NCBI GenBank assembly: GCA_002049455.2
Contig: KV919028.1
Span: forward strand, 46,340-110,339
Source of the DNA: Porphyra umbilicalis
Taxonomy: Eukaryota; Rhodophyta; Bangiophyceae; Bangiales; Bangiaceae
Direction of reading: 5' to 3'
Length of the DNA: 64,000 nucleotides
Part shown: piece by piece, positions 24,501-33,960 of the stretch
Position numbering within the stretch: the stretch's first letter is position 1
Layout of the letters: every line of letters starts with the position of its first letter
Made by a program: the position numbers and the translations under genes
Notes under the pieces: model-generated
Database searches by the model: none
What the model saw: the letters and a program-made list of their open reading frames with translations, nothing else
What the model was told of the DNA's origin: nothing

Positions 24501-24765
24501 TGGCACGCTCGTCCGCCAATCCGCCTCCCAAATCCCGTTGCAGTCCCGCTTTGCCACGGGCGTGCGGGTGCAGCGGCTGGCCGTCGACGACGACGTTGTG
24601 TCTGTCACGACGCTGCCAGTGGCGCTGGCCAGTGAGGAGCCAGACGGCGTCAGCGAGGCGGACCTGGCCGACTTTGTCAATGGCGACGCGGGGGAGGGGG
24701 AGGGGGGGAATGGCGCCTCGGATGACGATGACTACAATACGCCCGACGTGTTTCGGCGTCAATAG
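21520..24765 (+). CDS. gyrA: DNA gyrase subunit A, probably organelle-targeted
   Basis: The breakage-reunion subunit of a type IIA topoisomerase. It works with GyrB to introduce negative supercoils, here presumably in plastid and/or mitochondrial DNA. The ATG at 21520 sits in a perfect GCCACCATGG context and gives 1081 residues. Residues 1-about 140 are Ala/Pro/Arg-rich with little acidic content at first, like a transit peptide. The winged-helix/tower core begins near [15 protein letters not shown]. It contains [33 protein letters not shown] and the catalytic tyrosine in AAMRYTE (Tyr259). The coiled tower region precedes a C-terminal beta-pinwheel. The first blade has a degenerate box ([10 protein letters not shown]), and a canonical-looking QRRGGIG occurs in a later blade. 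An acidic run (about residues 930-965) interrupts the last blades. The gene has no introns. Confidence in identity is very high; targeting is inferred. Confidence 0.97.
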   Translation: MAEAFVGTPVAAPASPAAPSVSPAHACSWLSGARPSARPPRGGRHGCRRARAATLRGAAPRMAVDDGQPAAGPGGANVPGSDGGGDIGSVDDDGLSPPPLGSAAPTAAATLADADSLGLAAAAAALAHDADSAEGAGGVGAPGSLLLADVNAEMSRSYLEYSLSVILGRALPDVRDGLKPVHRRILYAMHGLKLDATGVFRKSARVVGEVLGKYHPHGDTAVYDALVRMAQPFSMGVPLIDGHGNFGSTDGDPAAAMRYTECRLTAMSAALLLADIDRDTVPWADNFDGSEREPLVLPARLPQLLINGSSGIAVGMATNIPPHNPGEVIDGVLAVLADPALPEADLFRLIPAPDFPTGGQILGLDGSAAMHRLGRGSVAVRARSHIEVLPSSTARGGRATSRKAIVVTELPYQVNKATLVAKIADLVNDRKVDGIADLRDESDRDGMRVVVELKRDAVPAVVLANLLAKTPLQSSFSANVVALVAGRAPARLSLRACIDAFIDFRVETVRARARHDLARATDRAHVVDGFLAAVARMDSVVAAIRGAADAPGARAALQAPPFGLSAAQAEAVLTMQLRRLTALERGRLEAEATTLSATIARLTATLADRSVVVGVIAEELEAARASLAGSLARRSEILVGEDASKVVDDLSLIANSRSVIVVTSQGYVKRMPVGDFDAQSRGTRGKAGVRNMKTDDVVAHFFSCYDHDTLLVISEAGFAHALPAHKVPRTSREARGTPLFQLLPAIAAGDSVAALLPVSAFRDDEYILLLTEAAYVKRTPLAAFASPPGRGLKIIHLSEGDRLRWVCRCSTDDSVIVASAGGLGVRFRINEAQLRPTGRTSRGVRAMKLKAGDRVVDVEVLPAGGDAASTCLLAVTSSGYGKRLRVSDFRVQRRGGIGLKVLKFRKAKASAGRRDRTAAKADAMDVDAAHVVDDDDEDLPSDDEAEDEEEDEEEDEASPSTLAAADGAGLPPGPSLVALRSVEADAEVMLITSRGTLVRQSASQIPLQSRFATGVRVQRLAVDDDVVSVTTLPVALASEEPDGVSEADLADFVNGDAGEGEGGNGASDDDDYNTPDVFRRQ

Positions 24766-25187
24766 CGCCGGCAGCGGCGGGGGTGGGGGGTGGGGATGGG
24801 TGGGGATGAGGCGGGCGGCGCGAGACCCTCCTGTCGGGCTCTGCGAGACACGTAGGCGAAAGAACCCAGACGAGGCAGGTCTGCAAGCGATACGTGCGCG
24901 GTGTGGGCGCAGAAAGTCGTGCGGTTACCATACCCTAGGCCACATGACCAAGACACTGCCGCTGTCTCAAGCATCTATTTTCATGCTAGTGACAATCACA
25001 GCCGGTGAGCTGGGGGCATATTGAAATGCCCGCTTTGCCGTGCTGAACGCCACCAGAAGCAAGAGTTGCGCCCGCCAGCGGGCATACTAGCAGTGGTGCA
25101 CGCACTTCGCTGTCCGCAGCAATGATGCCTCCTTCCCCTTCTTCCCGTGCCTCCCCCCCTTGCATCGAACATCAACCGCCCTCCGCC

Positions 25188-25865
25188 TCAGACTGGGATG
25201 TTGTATTGAAAGGCCACCGTCTCGAGGAAGGTCACGAGCGACGCCCACGGGCTGTCCAACACAGCGGGCGAGAAGCGCGACGGCCCATTGATCGAGTCGC
25301 AGCGGAAGTCACGCAGCCGCCGCACGATGCGCGTCATCAAGCACAGCAGGCGGGTAAACTCGGAGCGGCCCGGCCCCCACGGCCCATACTGCACGTCCTT
25401 GACGCCGAGCTCCGCCCGCGCCGCGTCGCAGCTGTCGCCAAAGCGGTCGGGGAGCTTGTTGTAATCCCCAAACGCCTTGCCAATGTCAATCCCCTTCTTG
25501 ACGTTAAACGACGGGCGCTGCCACGCCTTGGCCCACCGCAGCGCAATGACCTCCCCGGCACACTTGACGTTGTACCCGCCCCCGTCCTCGTCCGTCATGA
25601 CCAGCGCGTCGGCCCGCACCCGAAACCTAAGGGGCGTGCGGGGGCGGTAGCACTCAAAGCTGAGCGTCGGCGCGCGGCCAATGAGCGACGCGTTGAAGGG
25701 CACCGAGGGGGGGGACGCCGCGCACCCGTCGCCATAGCCGGCGACGCGCTCCAGCGATTTTTGCATGGAAGACTGCGCCGCCGCGGGGGTGGCGGCGGCG
25801 GCGGCGGCGAGGGCGGCGGCGGCGGCGGCAATGGCCGCGCCGACCATGCCGCGCACAGAAAACAT
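25188..25865 (-). CDS. Secreted or lumenal protein of unknown function
   Basis: The frame starts at ATG 25865 and ends at 25188, giving 225 residues. The N-terminus is a clear signal-peptide type: MFSVRG, then about 20 Ala-rich hydrophobic residues, ending in an Ala-x-Ala context (TPAAAQ). The mature part has six cysteines, in GDGC, FECY, VKCAG, GDSCDAA, LLCLM and FRCDS, compatible with disulphides. It shows mixed, protein-like composition, for example DIGKAFGDYNKLPDRFGDSC. It lies convergent to gyrA, about 420 bp from its stop, and has the same GC-rich codon use, so it is likely a host gene. No family was recognised. The upstream frame to 26213 is a G/C-rich extension with no supporting signal. 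Confidence 0.65.
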   Translation of the reverse strand: MFSVRGMVGAAIAAAAAALAAAAAATPAAAQSSMQKSLERVAGYGDGCAASPPSVPFNASLIGRAPTLSFECYRPRTPLRFRVRADALVMTDEDGGGYNVKCAGEVIALRWAKAWQRPSFNVKKGIDIGKAFGDYNKLPDRFGDSCDAARAELGVKDVQYGPWGPGRSEFTRLLCLMTRIVRRLRDFRCDSINGPSRFSPAVLDSPWASLVTFLETVAFQYNIPV

Positions 25866-27176
25866 GGTGAGAAGGGGGGGGGGGGGGAGGTGGGGGGGGG
25901 ATGGACGGCCGACGTCCAGGTGCAGGGGAGAGGACGAAAGGGACAGTGCGGGTGATGGCCGAGGCGGGTGGCGAACCGCGACGCTTGGGGGAAGACGTGT
26001 GGCGGTTGGCGTGAGCTGGACTCTACGCATTCTGGCGAGCTCGGCAGAGACGCGCGCGCGATTCAAGTAGAGCTGGCGTGCCCCGGCAGCGGCGGGGCGC
26101 CCGGCCACTATCTGTACGATAGGCGGCCGGCCGCCCGCGTGCGCGCTGCCGTTGCGCCCGCGGCGGCCGATCCCACGACGCGCCCGGGGCGGCAGCGCTC
26201 TGCCGCGCACCAACCGTCAGCCCGCCGCCGTCAGGCAGCCGCCGGGCCGGCCGCCGGGTCACGTGCCCCCGCGTGCCCCGGTTGAACCCGCCGTTGGCGG
26301 CCGCCGCCGCCACCAACCGAGACCGTGACGCGCCGACCCGACCGCCGTGGGGACCATTCCTCGAGCTCTGACGGTGCCGTGTGGCAACTTACAGCGCGCC
26401 CCCCGGCTGGTGGCGCCACTGCGCCGGCGCCACGGATCGCCAGGGCGTGCCGGTTCCAGCAACGGTTAGCGACAGAGCGCCCGGGTGTTTTGATGGCGAT
26501 TCCTCCTCAAATCCCGGTGGAGGAGACGTGACAGGAGATGGGCCGCCCCTGCTCGGCGCCTGCATGCACGCCGAGAGCCGGCTCTGTAACGCCTCTCCAC
26601 GCTCTGCACGGCTAGCCGCGGGACAAGCAACAGGGCAAGGCTGTACATGTAAAGTGATTGTTGACCACGTCAGTCATCGCCCTCCCCACGACACGCTCTG
26701 TACGGTACAGCAGCGCGAGCGGCGGTCGCTTGGGGGGTGTCGGCGAGTGAAAGCCCACCTCGTGCGCCACCTGCTTTGGTACGAAACTCCCCCAGTGGTT
26801 TGCCAATGGCACACAGCAAAGACTCGAGCTCGCCGACACCGGAAAAGGAAAAAAAAAAAGGGCCCGGGTGCCACACACGCCAATTGTCGTTGTGCAACGG
26901 GGTAGCTTCTGACCGCAATGGCCCTCAGTCAGCGAAAAGAGGAGGGGCATGCAGGAGGCAGTTTCGTCGTAGATGAGAGCCGAGGGGAGGAAGAAGGGAG
27001 GGGGGGCGCGTGCCTGGGAGTGGGGTGGTGCGCGTGATGGGCCAGCAGGGGCCCGTGGACCCTCCCCGCTGGGCGTAGAGTGGTGCTGGCCAGCCACAGG
27101 AAGACGCAGCACGTCTGCGCGCACAGTGGGTCTTTATCCAGGCTTGATGGCTGGTACGGACGTCGACCAGATCGTC
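25866..27176. other. No recognised gene
   Basis: The upstream region of the secreted-protein gene starts with G-runs (25867-25915). Beyond that is GC-rich DNA with no recognised domain. A short A-run precedes GGGCCCGGG near 26850. Confidence 0.6.
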
Positions 27177-27195
27177 TGCAAATAGGGTTGCCCAA

Positions 27196-27300
27196 CTGGT
27201 TTATCATAATTTGTTAAAACTGGTTTACATTGGGTTAAAATCGGACATCGCTTGTGAACTGGTTTTGGATGCGAGATATTGGTCGAACTGGTTTTTTAAG
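27196..27300. repeat. Subterminal AACTGGTTT repeats, left end
   Basis: Four copies of AACTGGTTT (one preceded by A, one by C, two by G) lie within about 105 bp just inside the left inverted repeat. Further copies occur at 28345-28400 (AACTGGTT and its neighbours). They look like binding sites. Confidence 0.5.
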
Positions 27301-27424
27301 TACGAGAGCGTTGCTGTCCTGTGACCGGAATTTCCTGCGTTCCTTGGCTTTAAGTGCGGGACCCGATCCAACTTGAGGACCTGTGCACGACCTGAACCGA
27401 CGACTGGTGTCTTCGTCTCTCACA

Positions 27425-27548
27425 CATCGCACACGAGTCGTGTAACTACATACCGCACACGAGTCGTGTAACGAGAGGTATAACCAGAGGTATAACCACA
27501 CCGCACACAAGTCGTGCAACCACACCGCACACATGTCGTCCAATCACA
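27425..27548. repeat. Array of palindromic 13-mers
   Basis: Four spaced copies of GCACACGAGTCGTGTAAC-like sequence. The first two contain the perfect 13-base palindrome ACACGAGTCGTGT; the other two carry single changes (AAGTCGTG, ATGTCGTC). A short direct repeat (GAGGTATAACCA) lies between copies 2 and 3. Confidence 0.7.
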
Positions 27549-27821
27549 CCACTCACGCCCGCACAGGAAAGGGACGGTCACGTACGCAACACGCAACCAC
27601 GCGGGAAGAGTGAAGGTCCATGTACCTAGCATGTATGTACCTAGCAGCCTCGAGTAGATCTGGGAAAGAAAAGCAACGACGAGGACCATTGCACACGCCA
27701 AAAATACATCATGCACAAAGAAGCAGAAGAGAAGGAAACGCCGCGCAGAGGAGACAGATGCTCGTGTCAGACGTGCTGTGCGCAAACACAGAACGCACGC
27801 ACACTACCCTGCTCAGTAAAT

Positions 27822-27935
27822 GACTCTACTGACTCTCCCACTGACTCCTCTGACTTTCCAACTGACTCCACTGACTCCATTGACTCTGCAACTGACCTCA
27901 CTGACTCTCCGACTGACTCCACTGACCATCATACA
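27822..27935. repeat. TGACTC-rich short-repeat array
   Basis: Eight exact TGACTC hexamers and several one-base variants (TGACTT, TGACCT, TGACCA) lie in about 115 bp, mostly 9-15 bp apart in an ACTGACTCY context. TGACTC is a bZIP (Gcn4/AP-1 type) half-palindrome, so this could be a regulatory or transposase-binding cluster, or simply a microsatellite. Confidence 0.7.
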
Positions 27936-28689
27936 TACTGGCAGTTCGACTGACGTCCACATTTTCACCTACAGACATATCATTCACAGATACACACCAG
28001 CATCTCCCCGTGTATCACACCATGTGGGTCGACATGAGGACGAGGGAAGCTGTCACTGCCCAAAGCGGTGCAGTAGACGGATGCCTGGGACAAGTCCAAG
28101 GCCAGCGTTGGTGCAGCACATGGCACCAAGGCGCCAACCGACGACAGAGCGTTCGGCGGGTGGGCGAGGAGGGAGGTAGAACTGCAACGGGCTCGCAAGG
28201 TGTGGCACTGAGAGCGACAGAGAAAACGGAACATGACAGGGGGAGGGGGAGGAGTGTGGTGCAAGGGACTGGGAGACCGGATCGTCCTCGCCCGGGATGA
28301 GCCCAGTCTCATGTGTGGCTGGCGCTCGGCCGTGGTCCACCAACTAGTTTAAAAACTGGTTATTGGCCACCGAACACATTGGATGAACTGGTTCGGCCCC
28401 GCGACACAGCGTTTTGTCCCCGATTCCTTAAAACTGAGAACTGCCAGATTCGAACTCGCCCACCGACGGTTCGCAGAACTGTCGCACATTGATCATGCGA
28501 TCAAATTATGCCCACTTTCTGTAGATCTTGGAGACAAAGCCCGCAGTGGAGTTCAGAAGTGCTCGAAGACCATCTGCACCGATATTCAGTGGGAATCATC
28601 CTCACACCAGCACCGGCAGATTCGGCAATTGTCCGGCGAAGTTGCTGCCCCATGCTCATCGTCGCGATTCCGTACCACGCTACTTGGGG

Positions 28690-28815
28690 ACTTACCCGGG
28701 CGGTTTTCAGATTGGTGCCAGTACGTCTGAAATGGCTGTACTGGGCCATATTCGACCCCGCTTTTCCTCAGTGTCTACACTATCAGTATAGATGGCATAT
28801 TCGCATTTTTGAGCA
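28690..28815 (+). repeat. Dispersed repeat R, copy 2
   Basis: It matches 39470-39590 in the same orientation. It shares GTACTGGGCCATATTCGACC and a following AGTATAGA...ATATTCGC stretch, with gaps elsewhere. Confidence 0.6.
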
Positions 28816-29136
28816 ACAGTACGCGGCCAGCACGGTTCTGACACTGTTCAACGACATGTCCGGGAGCCGCCTCCCCCCCCCTCACAGCTCCAATTGGGGG
28901 CATCACCGCACCTGGTGAGACAAGTCACGTGGCCCCCCTTGGTGCCACGATTGCGAGCGTGCCTGGGCTGGATTCGTATTCCATCAGCAGGTCGCTACGT
29001 TGTGCATACCGACCGTTATACGCATCACACTGTCGAGAGCTGTCGTATGGGGCCTCTGCGGCGCCACGTAGTTCCACGCTGGCGGCATACGTTACAGGCG
29101 GAAAGATGCATTTTACAGGGTGCTCCAGCGCCTCCT

Positions 29137-29161
29137 GGGGGGGGGGGGGGGGGGGGGGGGG
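29137..29161. repeat. Poly-G run (25 G)
   Basis: An uninterrupted run of 25 G, followed by more G-rich sequence. Its length may be inexact in the assembly. Confidence 0.9.
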
Positions 29162-29363
29162 AGGGGGGCAGTACGCTCCTTCCCCACACCCCCCGTGCCC
29201 GCCCCGCTCCCCCCCACCGGGACAGTGCGCTCCTAGTCCAGTGCGCTCCTCCTCCCGCGCCCCCCGCTCCCCCCCCCAACCCGCCCACCACCAAGCAAAA
29301 CAGAGAAGAGAAAAAATGAGCAGACCAAACCAAACCAGGTACACACAAGACACAAGCATACGA

Positions 29364-32300
29364 CTAAGACGAGTTGCTCGGCGTCGCGACGTCATCGGGC
29401 GCAAACTCAGAGTCTGAACCCATGCTGTTGTTCACCCCCCGAGCCCCCGAAATGCGCCGCCGGGACCACAACCGCTTGCGTGGCCGCCGGACGACGTCGT
29501 CCTCCTCGTCCGAGCGGTCAAACGGGTGACGCTGACACGACGGCAGGCGCCCCGTCTTCAACGACAATGCGTCGCTGCCGCTGGCAGCGTCGCCGCTCGC
29601 TGCAGCCTCCCCCCCACCCCCCCCCCCGCCGCCTGCTGCACCACCGCCGGGGTGCTGGACACGGCAGGGTTGTGCCGCCGTGCCGCCGCCAGCCGCCGCG
29701 TCGCCGCCGGTGCCAGTACCGCTGCCGCACTTGCGATGGCCGTCCGCCGCGTCGCCACCCCCACCCCCACCCCCGCCGTTCCCATCCCCGCCTCCCCCGC
29801 CTCCCTCGCCTCCGCCCCCCCCACCCCCATCGCCACCTCCCCCGGCTCCGCCTCCGCCGCCCCCGTCTCCTCCCCCCAGTCCCTCTTCTCCATCATCATC
29901 AGCATCCAGGTCGACCACTGCCGCCGCCTCCTCCTTGCGCTTAACGATCCAAGAGTCGACCATCTCCCGCAGGGTCTTAATTTCCTCGTCCGTCACGTCC
30001 TTGTCCTCGGGGAGCCTGGCGTCGTCCACGAAGACGCCGGCCAGCTGGGCGACGTCGTTGGTGGGGTACGGCGGGGGCTGCGGGATTGTCGCGCGGTTGT
30101 CCTCGTCTTGGTTCGTTTGGAACAGCCTTGCCCAGTAGTCTCCGGCCTCGTCGACGCAGACGTTCAGGTACCGCAGCTCCTTGGCCCACACGTTGCGCCC
30201 AGACTTGGCCCTGCCGCCGTGTAGCGCAATACAATCCTTGCCCTTACCAATGGCCTCCAGGTAGTCGACCTCGAGTGATACCCGAATCTGGGGAAGGAGA
30301 AACAGCAGCAAAGACCAGCCAGCCAGTACACACATTCCGCACCAAGACAGCGACGCCAAGACAGCGGCCACCAACACAACACAACACGAACCAGGACAAC
30401 GACACAAATGACACCAAGGCAGTACTGGTCAGTAGGCACTCCTTGGCAGGCACACCCACAGTCCCCCTGCTCTCTCGTACTGAATCACCGTCCCCGTCTC
30501 TGAGTATGCAAACACGATCACGAGCCACAGTACAACAAACACAGTCCCAGTAACGTACTTTGCTGAGAACAAACGCCAAGGTGGACAGCCAGGTAGAGAT
30601 AAGGGTGTCGCCCGTCTTGCCGTCGGGGAAGGTCTTCTCGTCCGGGTCCACGTTGCAGTGTCCCATCGCGGCCAGGACGGCCGCCACGACCCCGCGCCGC
30701 CCCGCTTCCCCGCGCAGGTATCCGCGCCCGGTAAGATAGTTCTTGATGCTGTTGGGCGGGGGCGGCGTCCCCATCTCAGAGTAGCCACTACCGACGGCCC
30801 ACGCTCGGAAGATGACCGTCTTAAGGTTGAAGTGAATGTTGTTTCTCGTCTTGCCGAGCCAAGACCGGAGAAGCTTCTTGGTAGGGGACTTGTCCCCAGT
30901 AACGCGCGGCACGTCCCAGTTCACCTTCCCTAGCAGCCGCTCCGCGTCCGCCGCGTTCACCCCAGCGACCTCCTTGACCACAGTAGTCAGGAAGGCGCCG
31001 AGGGAGGCCTTCGAATGGAAGACGTCGTCATTGGTAGCCGGAAACATGATGCCGCGGTGCATGCGGCGGGTGAGAGCCACCCGGAGCGCCTGGATGCGGG
31101 GCTTCTTGAGCGCGGCCCGCGCTACCGCCGCCGCCTCCGCCAGCTCCACCTCCGGCCCCACGACCACTACCCCCCCCGCATCCCCATCTTCCCCGTCCCC
31201 GTCCCCGTCCCCCGGTGGTGCCCCGTCTCCCGGAGTTGGAAGTTGGGCCAGTATGGGAGAAGGCTCGCCGTCAAGGCCAGACCCATCCTCGTCCCCAGTA
31301 CCAACGCCAGAAGCGCCAGTAGCGTCCGCCCGAGGAGCCCCAGTACGATCGCCTGCACCGACCGCCCGACGAGCTCCGGGTGCGGGGGTCACAGGGGTGG
31401 CTGCCAAAAGAGGCGACTTGGTCAGGCGCCGGCGCTTTGGCGGGGGGGAAGTCGTACCCGCCAGGGATCGGGTGAGCGCCCCCATGGCCACGGCAATCTT
31501 TTGCGAAGCATTTGCCGTCACGAAAGAGTTGTGCGCAGTGATGTGTGCCACAAGGAGGGGGTCTTGACTGACCCCCCAAGGCGGGGGCTCAACCGCGACG
31601 GCGACGCCGTCCACCTTCCACACTAAGGCCTCCACGGCCTTGGCCGCTGCCGCATCGACCACCCGCTCACGCAGCCGCTTCCGAGACTTGCTCTTGGTCG
31701 CGTTGGCATTGTCCCCTGCGTCATCGTCCGACGCCGCCCCAGCAGGCTCCGGCCACTTTCGGTTCTTCCAGAAGGAAGAGAGCTTGGATTGTCTGTCGAG
31801 TTGGACGCGAAGGGCAGTAAGAAGCAACCAAAGGCAGTAAGAGACAGTAAGCCAGTAGAAAACGACCAATGGCAGTATGGGACGTCCAAGACAGAAAAGG
31901 GCAGTACAAGCACGATGACGCAGCACAAAGAAACAGGCGCCAGACACGTCAGAAAGCATACTCGTGGGACACGAACTGCACTCTCTCCTCACATCACACT
32001 CTGCCCACAGCACACGCACAGCAACAGAACGCCACGAGCACGAAACGTACTTGCTAGGCTCCCCGACAGATGTACTGCCCTTGTTGCCGGTTCTGGCCTT
32101 CTTTGGCGTCGGCATGGCCGGGTCCGAGGCCGACACGCTCGAGGCTGGCGTCTTGGCATGCGCGTTCGTCTCGACGGCGGCGTCGCCGCCGACGGCGGTG
32201 GCGGTGTCACCGCCCCCGTCGACGGTGGTGGCGGGCGGCGGCGTCGTTGCCGGCGTCTTGGGCGGCACGTTGGTCTTGGTGGCGGTGGCGGTGTCGCCGC

Positions 32301-33141
32301 CCCCGTCGACGGTGGTGGCGGGCGGCGGCGTCGTTGCCGGCGTCTTGGGCGGCACGTTGGTCTTGGTGGCGGTGGCGGTGTCGCCGCCCCCGTCGACGGT
32401 GGTGGCGGGCGGCGGCGTCGTTGCCGGCGTCTTGAGCGGCACGTTGGTCTTGGTGGCGGTGGCGGTGTCGCCGCCCCCGTCGACGGTGGTGGCGGGCGGC
32501 GGCGTCGTTGCCGGCGTCTTGAGCGGCACGTTGGTCTTGGTGGCGGTGGCGGTGTCGCCGCCCCCGTCGACGGTGGTGGCGGGCGGCGGCGTCGTTGCGG
32601 GCGTCTTGAGCGGCACGTTGGTCTTGGTGGCGGTGGCGGTGTCGCCGCCCCCGTCGACGGTGGTGGCGGGCGGCGGCGTCGTTGCCGGCGTCTTGAGCGG
32701 CACGTTGGTCTTGGCGGCGGTGGCGGTTTCGCCGCCCCCGTCGACGGTGGTGGCGGGCGGCGGCGTCGTTGACGGCGTTTTGGGCGGAACGTTGATCTTG
32801 GCGGCGGTGGCGGTGTCACCGCCCCTGGTTGTGGCAGCGGTGAGCGGCAGGGCGGGAAGCGGCGATGGGGCAGCCAGGGGGGCATCCGGGGCAGCGGACG
32901 GGGGAGGGGGGGGGGGAGCGGGGGGAGGGGGGCGAGACACCAAGCCCAGCGCTTCAGCCGCAACCGAGATGATGGTTGCGGCAGCGTCCTGTGAGCCGTT
33001 GCGCAGCGGGTGGGGCGTCCCCACCGCACGCCCCTCCGAAGGCGAGGCGGCGGCGGCGGCGGCAGCAGCAGCGAAGGCCTCCCCTTCGATTACGTTGCCG
33101 ATAGAAACGAGCAAGCGGCCCAGAGACGAACCACGCTGCAT
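29364..33141 (-). CDS. Multi-exon accessory protein with 29-residue repeats, unknown function
   Basis: The minus-strand gene starts at ATG 33141. Exon 1 carries an Ala/Pro-rich N-terminus and about seven copies of a 29-residue Thr/Pro repeat (TPPPATTVDGGG core). It probably ends at the GTACGT donor at about 32050. The next exon resumes near 31800 with FWKNRKWPEPAG and an Arg/Lys-rich stretch. It then has a structured region of about 200 residues (HSKASLGAFLTTVVKEVAGV, KLLRSWLGKTRNNIHFNLK). It ends at a GTACGT donor near 30560. A last exon from about 30290 (RVSLEVDYLEAIGKGKDC, KELRYLNVCVDEAGDYW) ends in a Gly/Asp-rich tail and stops at 29364. No known domain was recognised. It is divergent from the transposase, about 820 bp apart, so it is probably the element's second protein, perhaps DNA-binding. 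Exon limits are approximate. Confidence 0.55.
32190..32830 (-). repeat. 87-bp coding minisatellite (about 7 copies)
   Basis: The period is exactly 87 bp (29 codons), for example blocks starting at 32246, 32333 and 32420. Copies are nearly identical; the outer ones are more diverged. Because 87 is a multiple of three, all frames stay open through the array, which creates spurious Val/Gly- or Pro/Arg-rich frames on both strands. Confidence 0.9.
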
Positions 33142-33960
33142 CGTAACGCACGGCCAGGGGCAGAGGGAGGAAGAGGAGAGGGCAGAGAGGGAGAGGCCAG
33201 CCACACCACCAAGGCGGTACCGACCGACGATGTCGACCGTCGCGCGCCGATGGGGTCGTGGGGAGGGGCCTCAAAAAATCGTGGTACCGTCGACAGGACC
33301 TCGCCAGGCCCTCACCTGAATGGTTGTTGAGGGGGCGCAAGGGGGGGGGGGGGGACGGGGGGCGGGGCGGGGGGCTGGGTGGTGGGAAGGCCTTCGTGTG
33401 AAGGGCGACCTTGGCCCGCCGTCTTAGCCACGCCAACGTCGCCACACCCACTTGGCCACTTGGCCCGTCCGCGAGACGCCGCACGCCCAACACAGTCGCA
33501 GCACCAATCAGTACTCGCCACTGGAAGCTGATTGTCAGTCGCTGGTCAGCACTCGGGCAATGCAGGATCGCTGGGAGCCATTCCCAATGCAAAGCAAGTA
33601 CGGAGAAAGACTACTGACCGGCCAACAGCCCTCACGGTGCGAAAAATGAAGGTCCAACCAGGCCCGCAACGGACGGCTCAGGACCACAAATCTTGAGATG
33701 TGGTATCTCCGGTCACAGACTGATACGAGTTTCCGTACAAGACTGGGGGGGCTACCTCAATTCGGGGTGTTACTTCAAATATTGTACATTGAATTCGTTC
33801 GTGCCCGCTTCCGCGTCTGTCGGTATGGACTGATCCCCGTGACCGTGCCCCCCGTCCACCGTCCGCATTGATCCTCCAGCCGGGAGCCTGCACTCCTCCG
33901 TTCCCCTGCTCACGGTGCTCCTCCCTTGTGGCCTGCGTTCGCTTGCGTGGTAGCGTAGCG

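Noticed and set aside
27822-27935. CRISPR array
   Set aside because: Repeats are only 6-9 bp with irregular spacing and no 25-40-bp repeat/spacer pattern, and the DNA is eukaryotic.
31789-33319. Long plus-strand and second minus-strand frames across the 87-bp repeats
   Set aside because: The 87-bp period keeps all frames open. These products are Val/Gly- or Pro/Arg-repeat shadows of the minus-strand gene.
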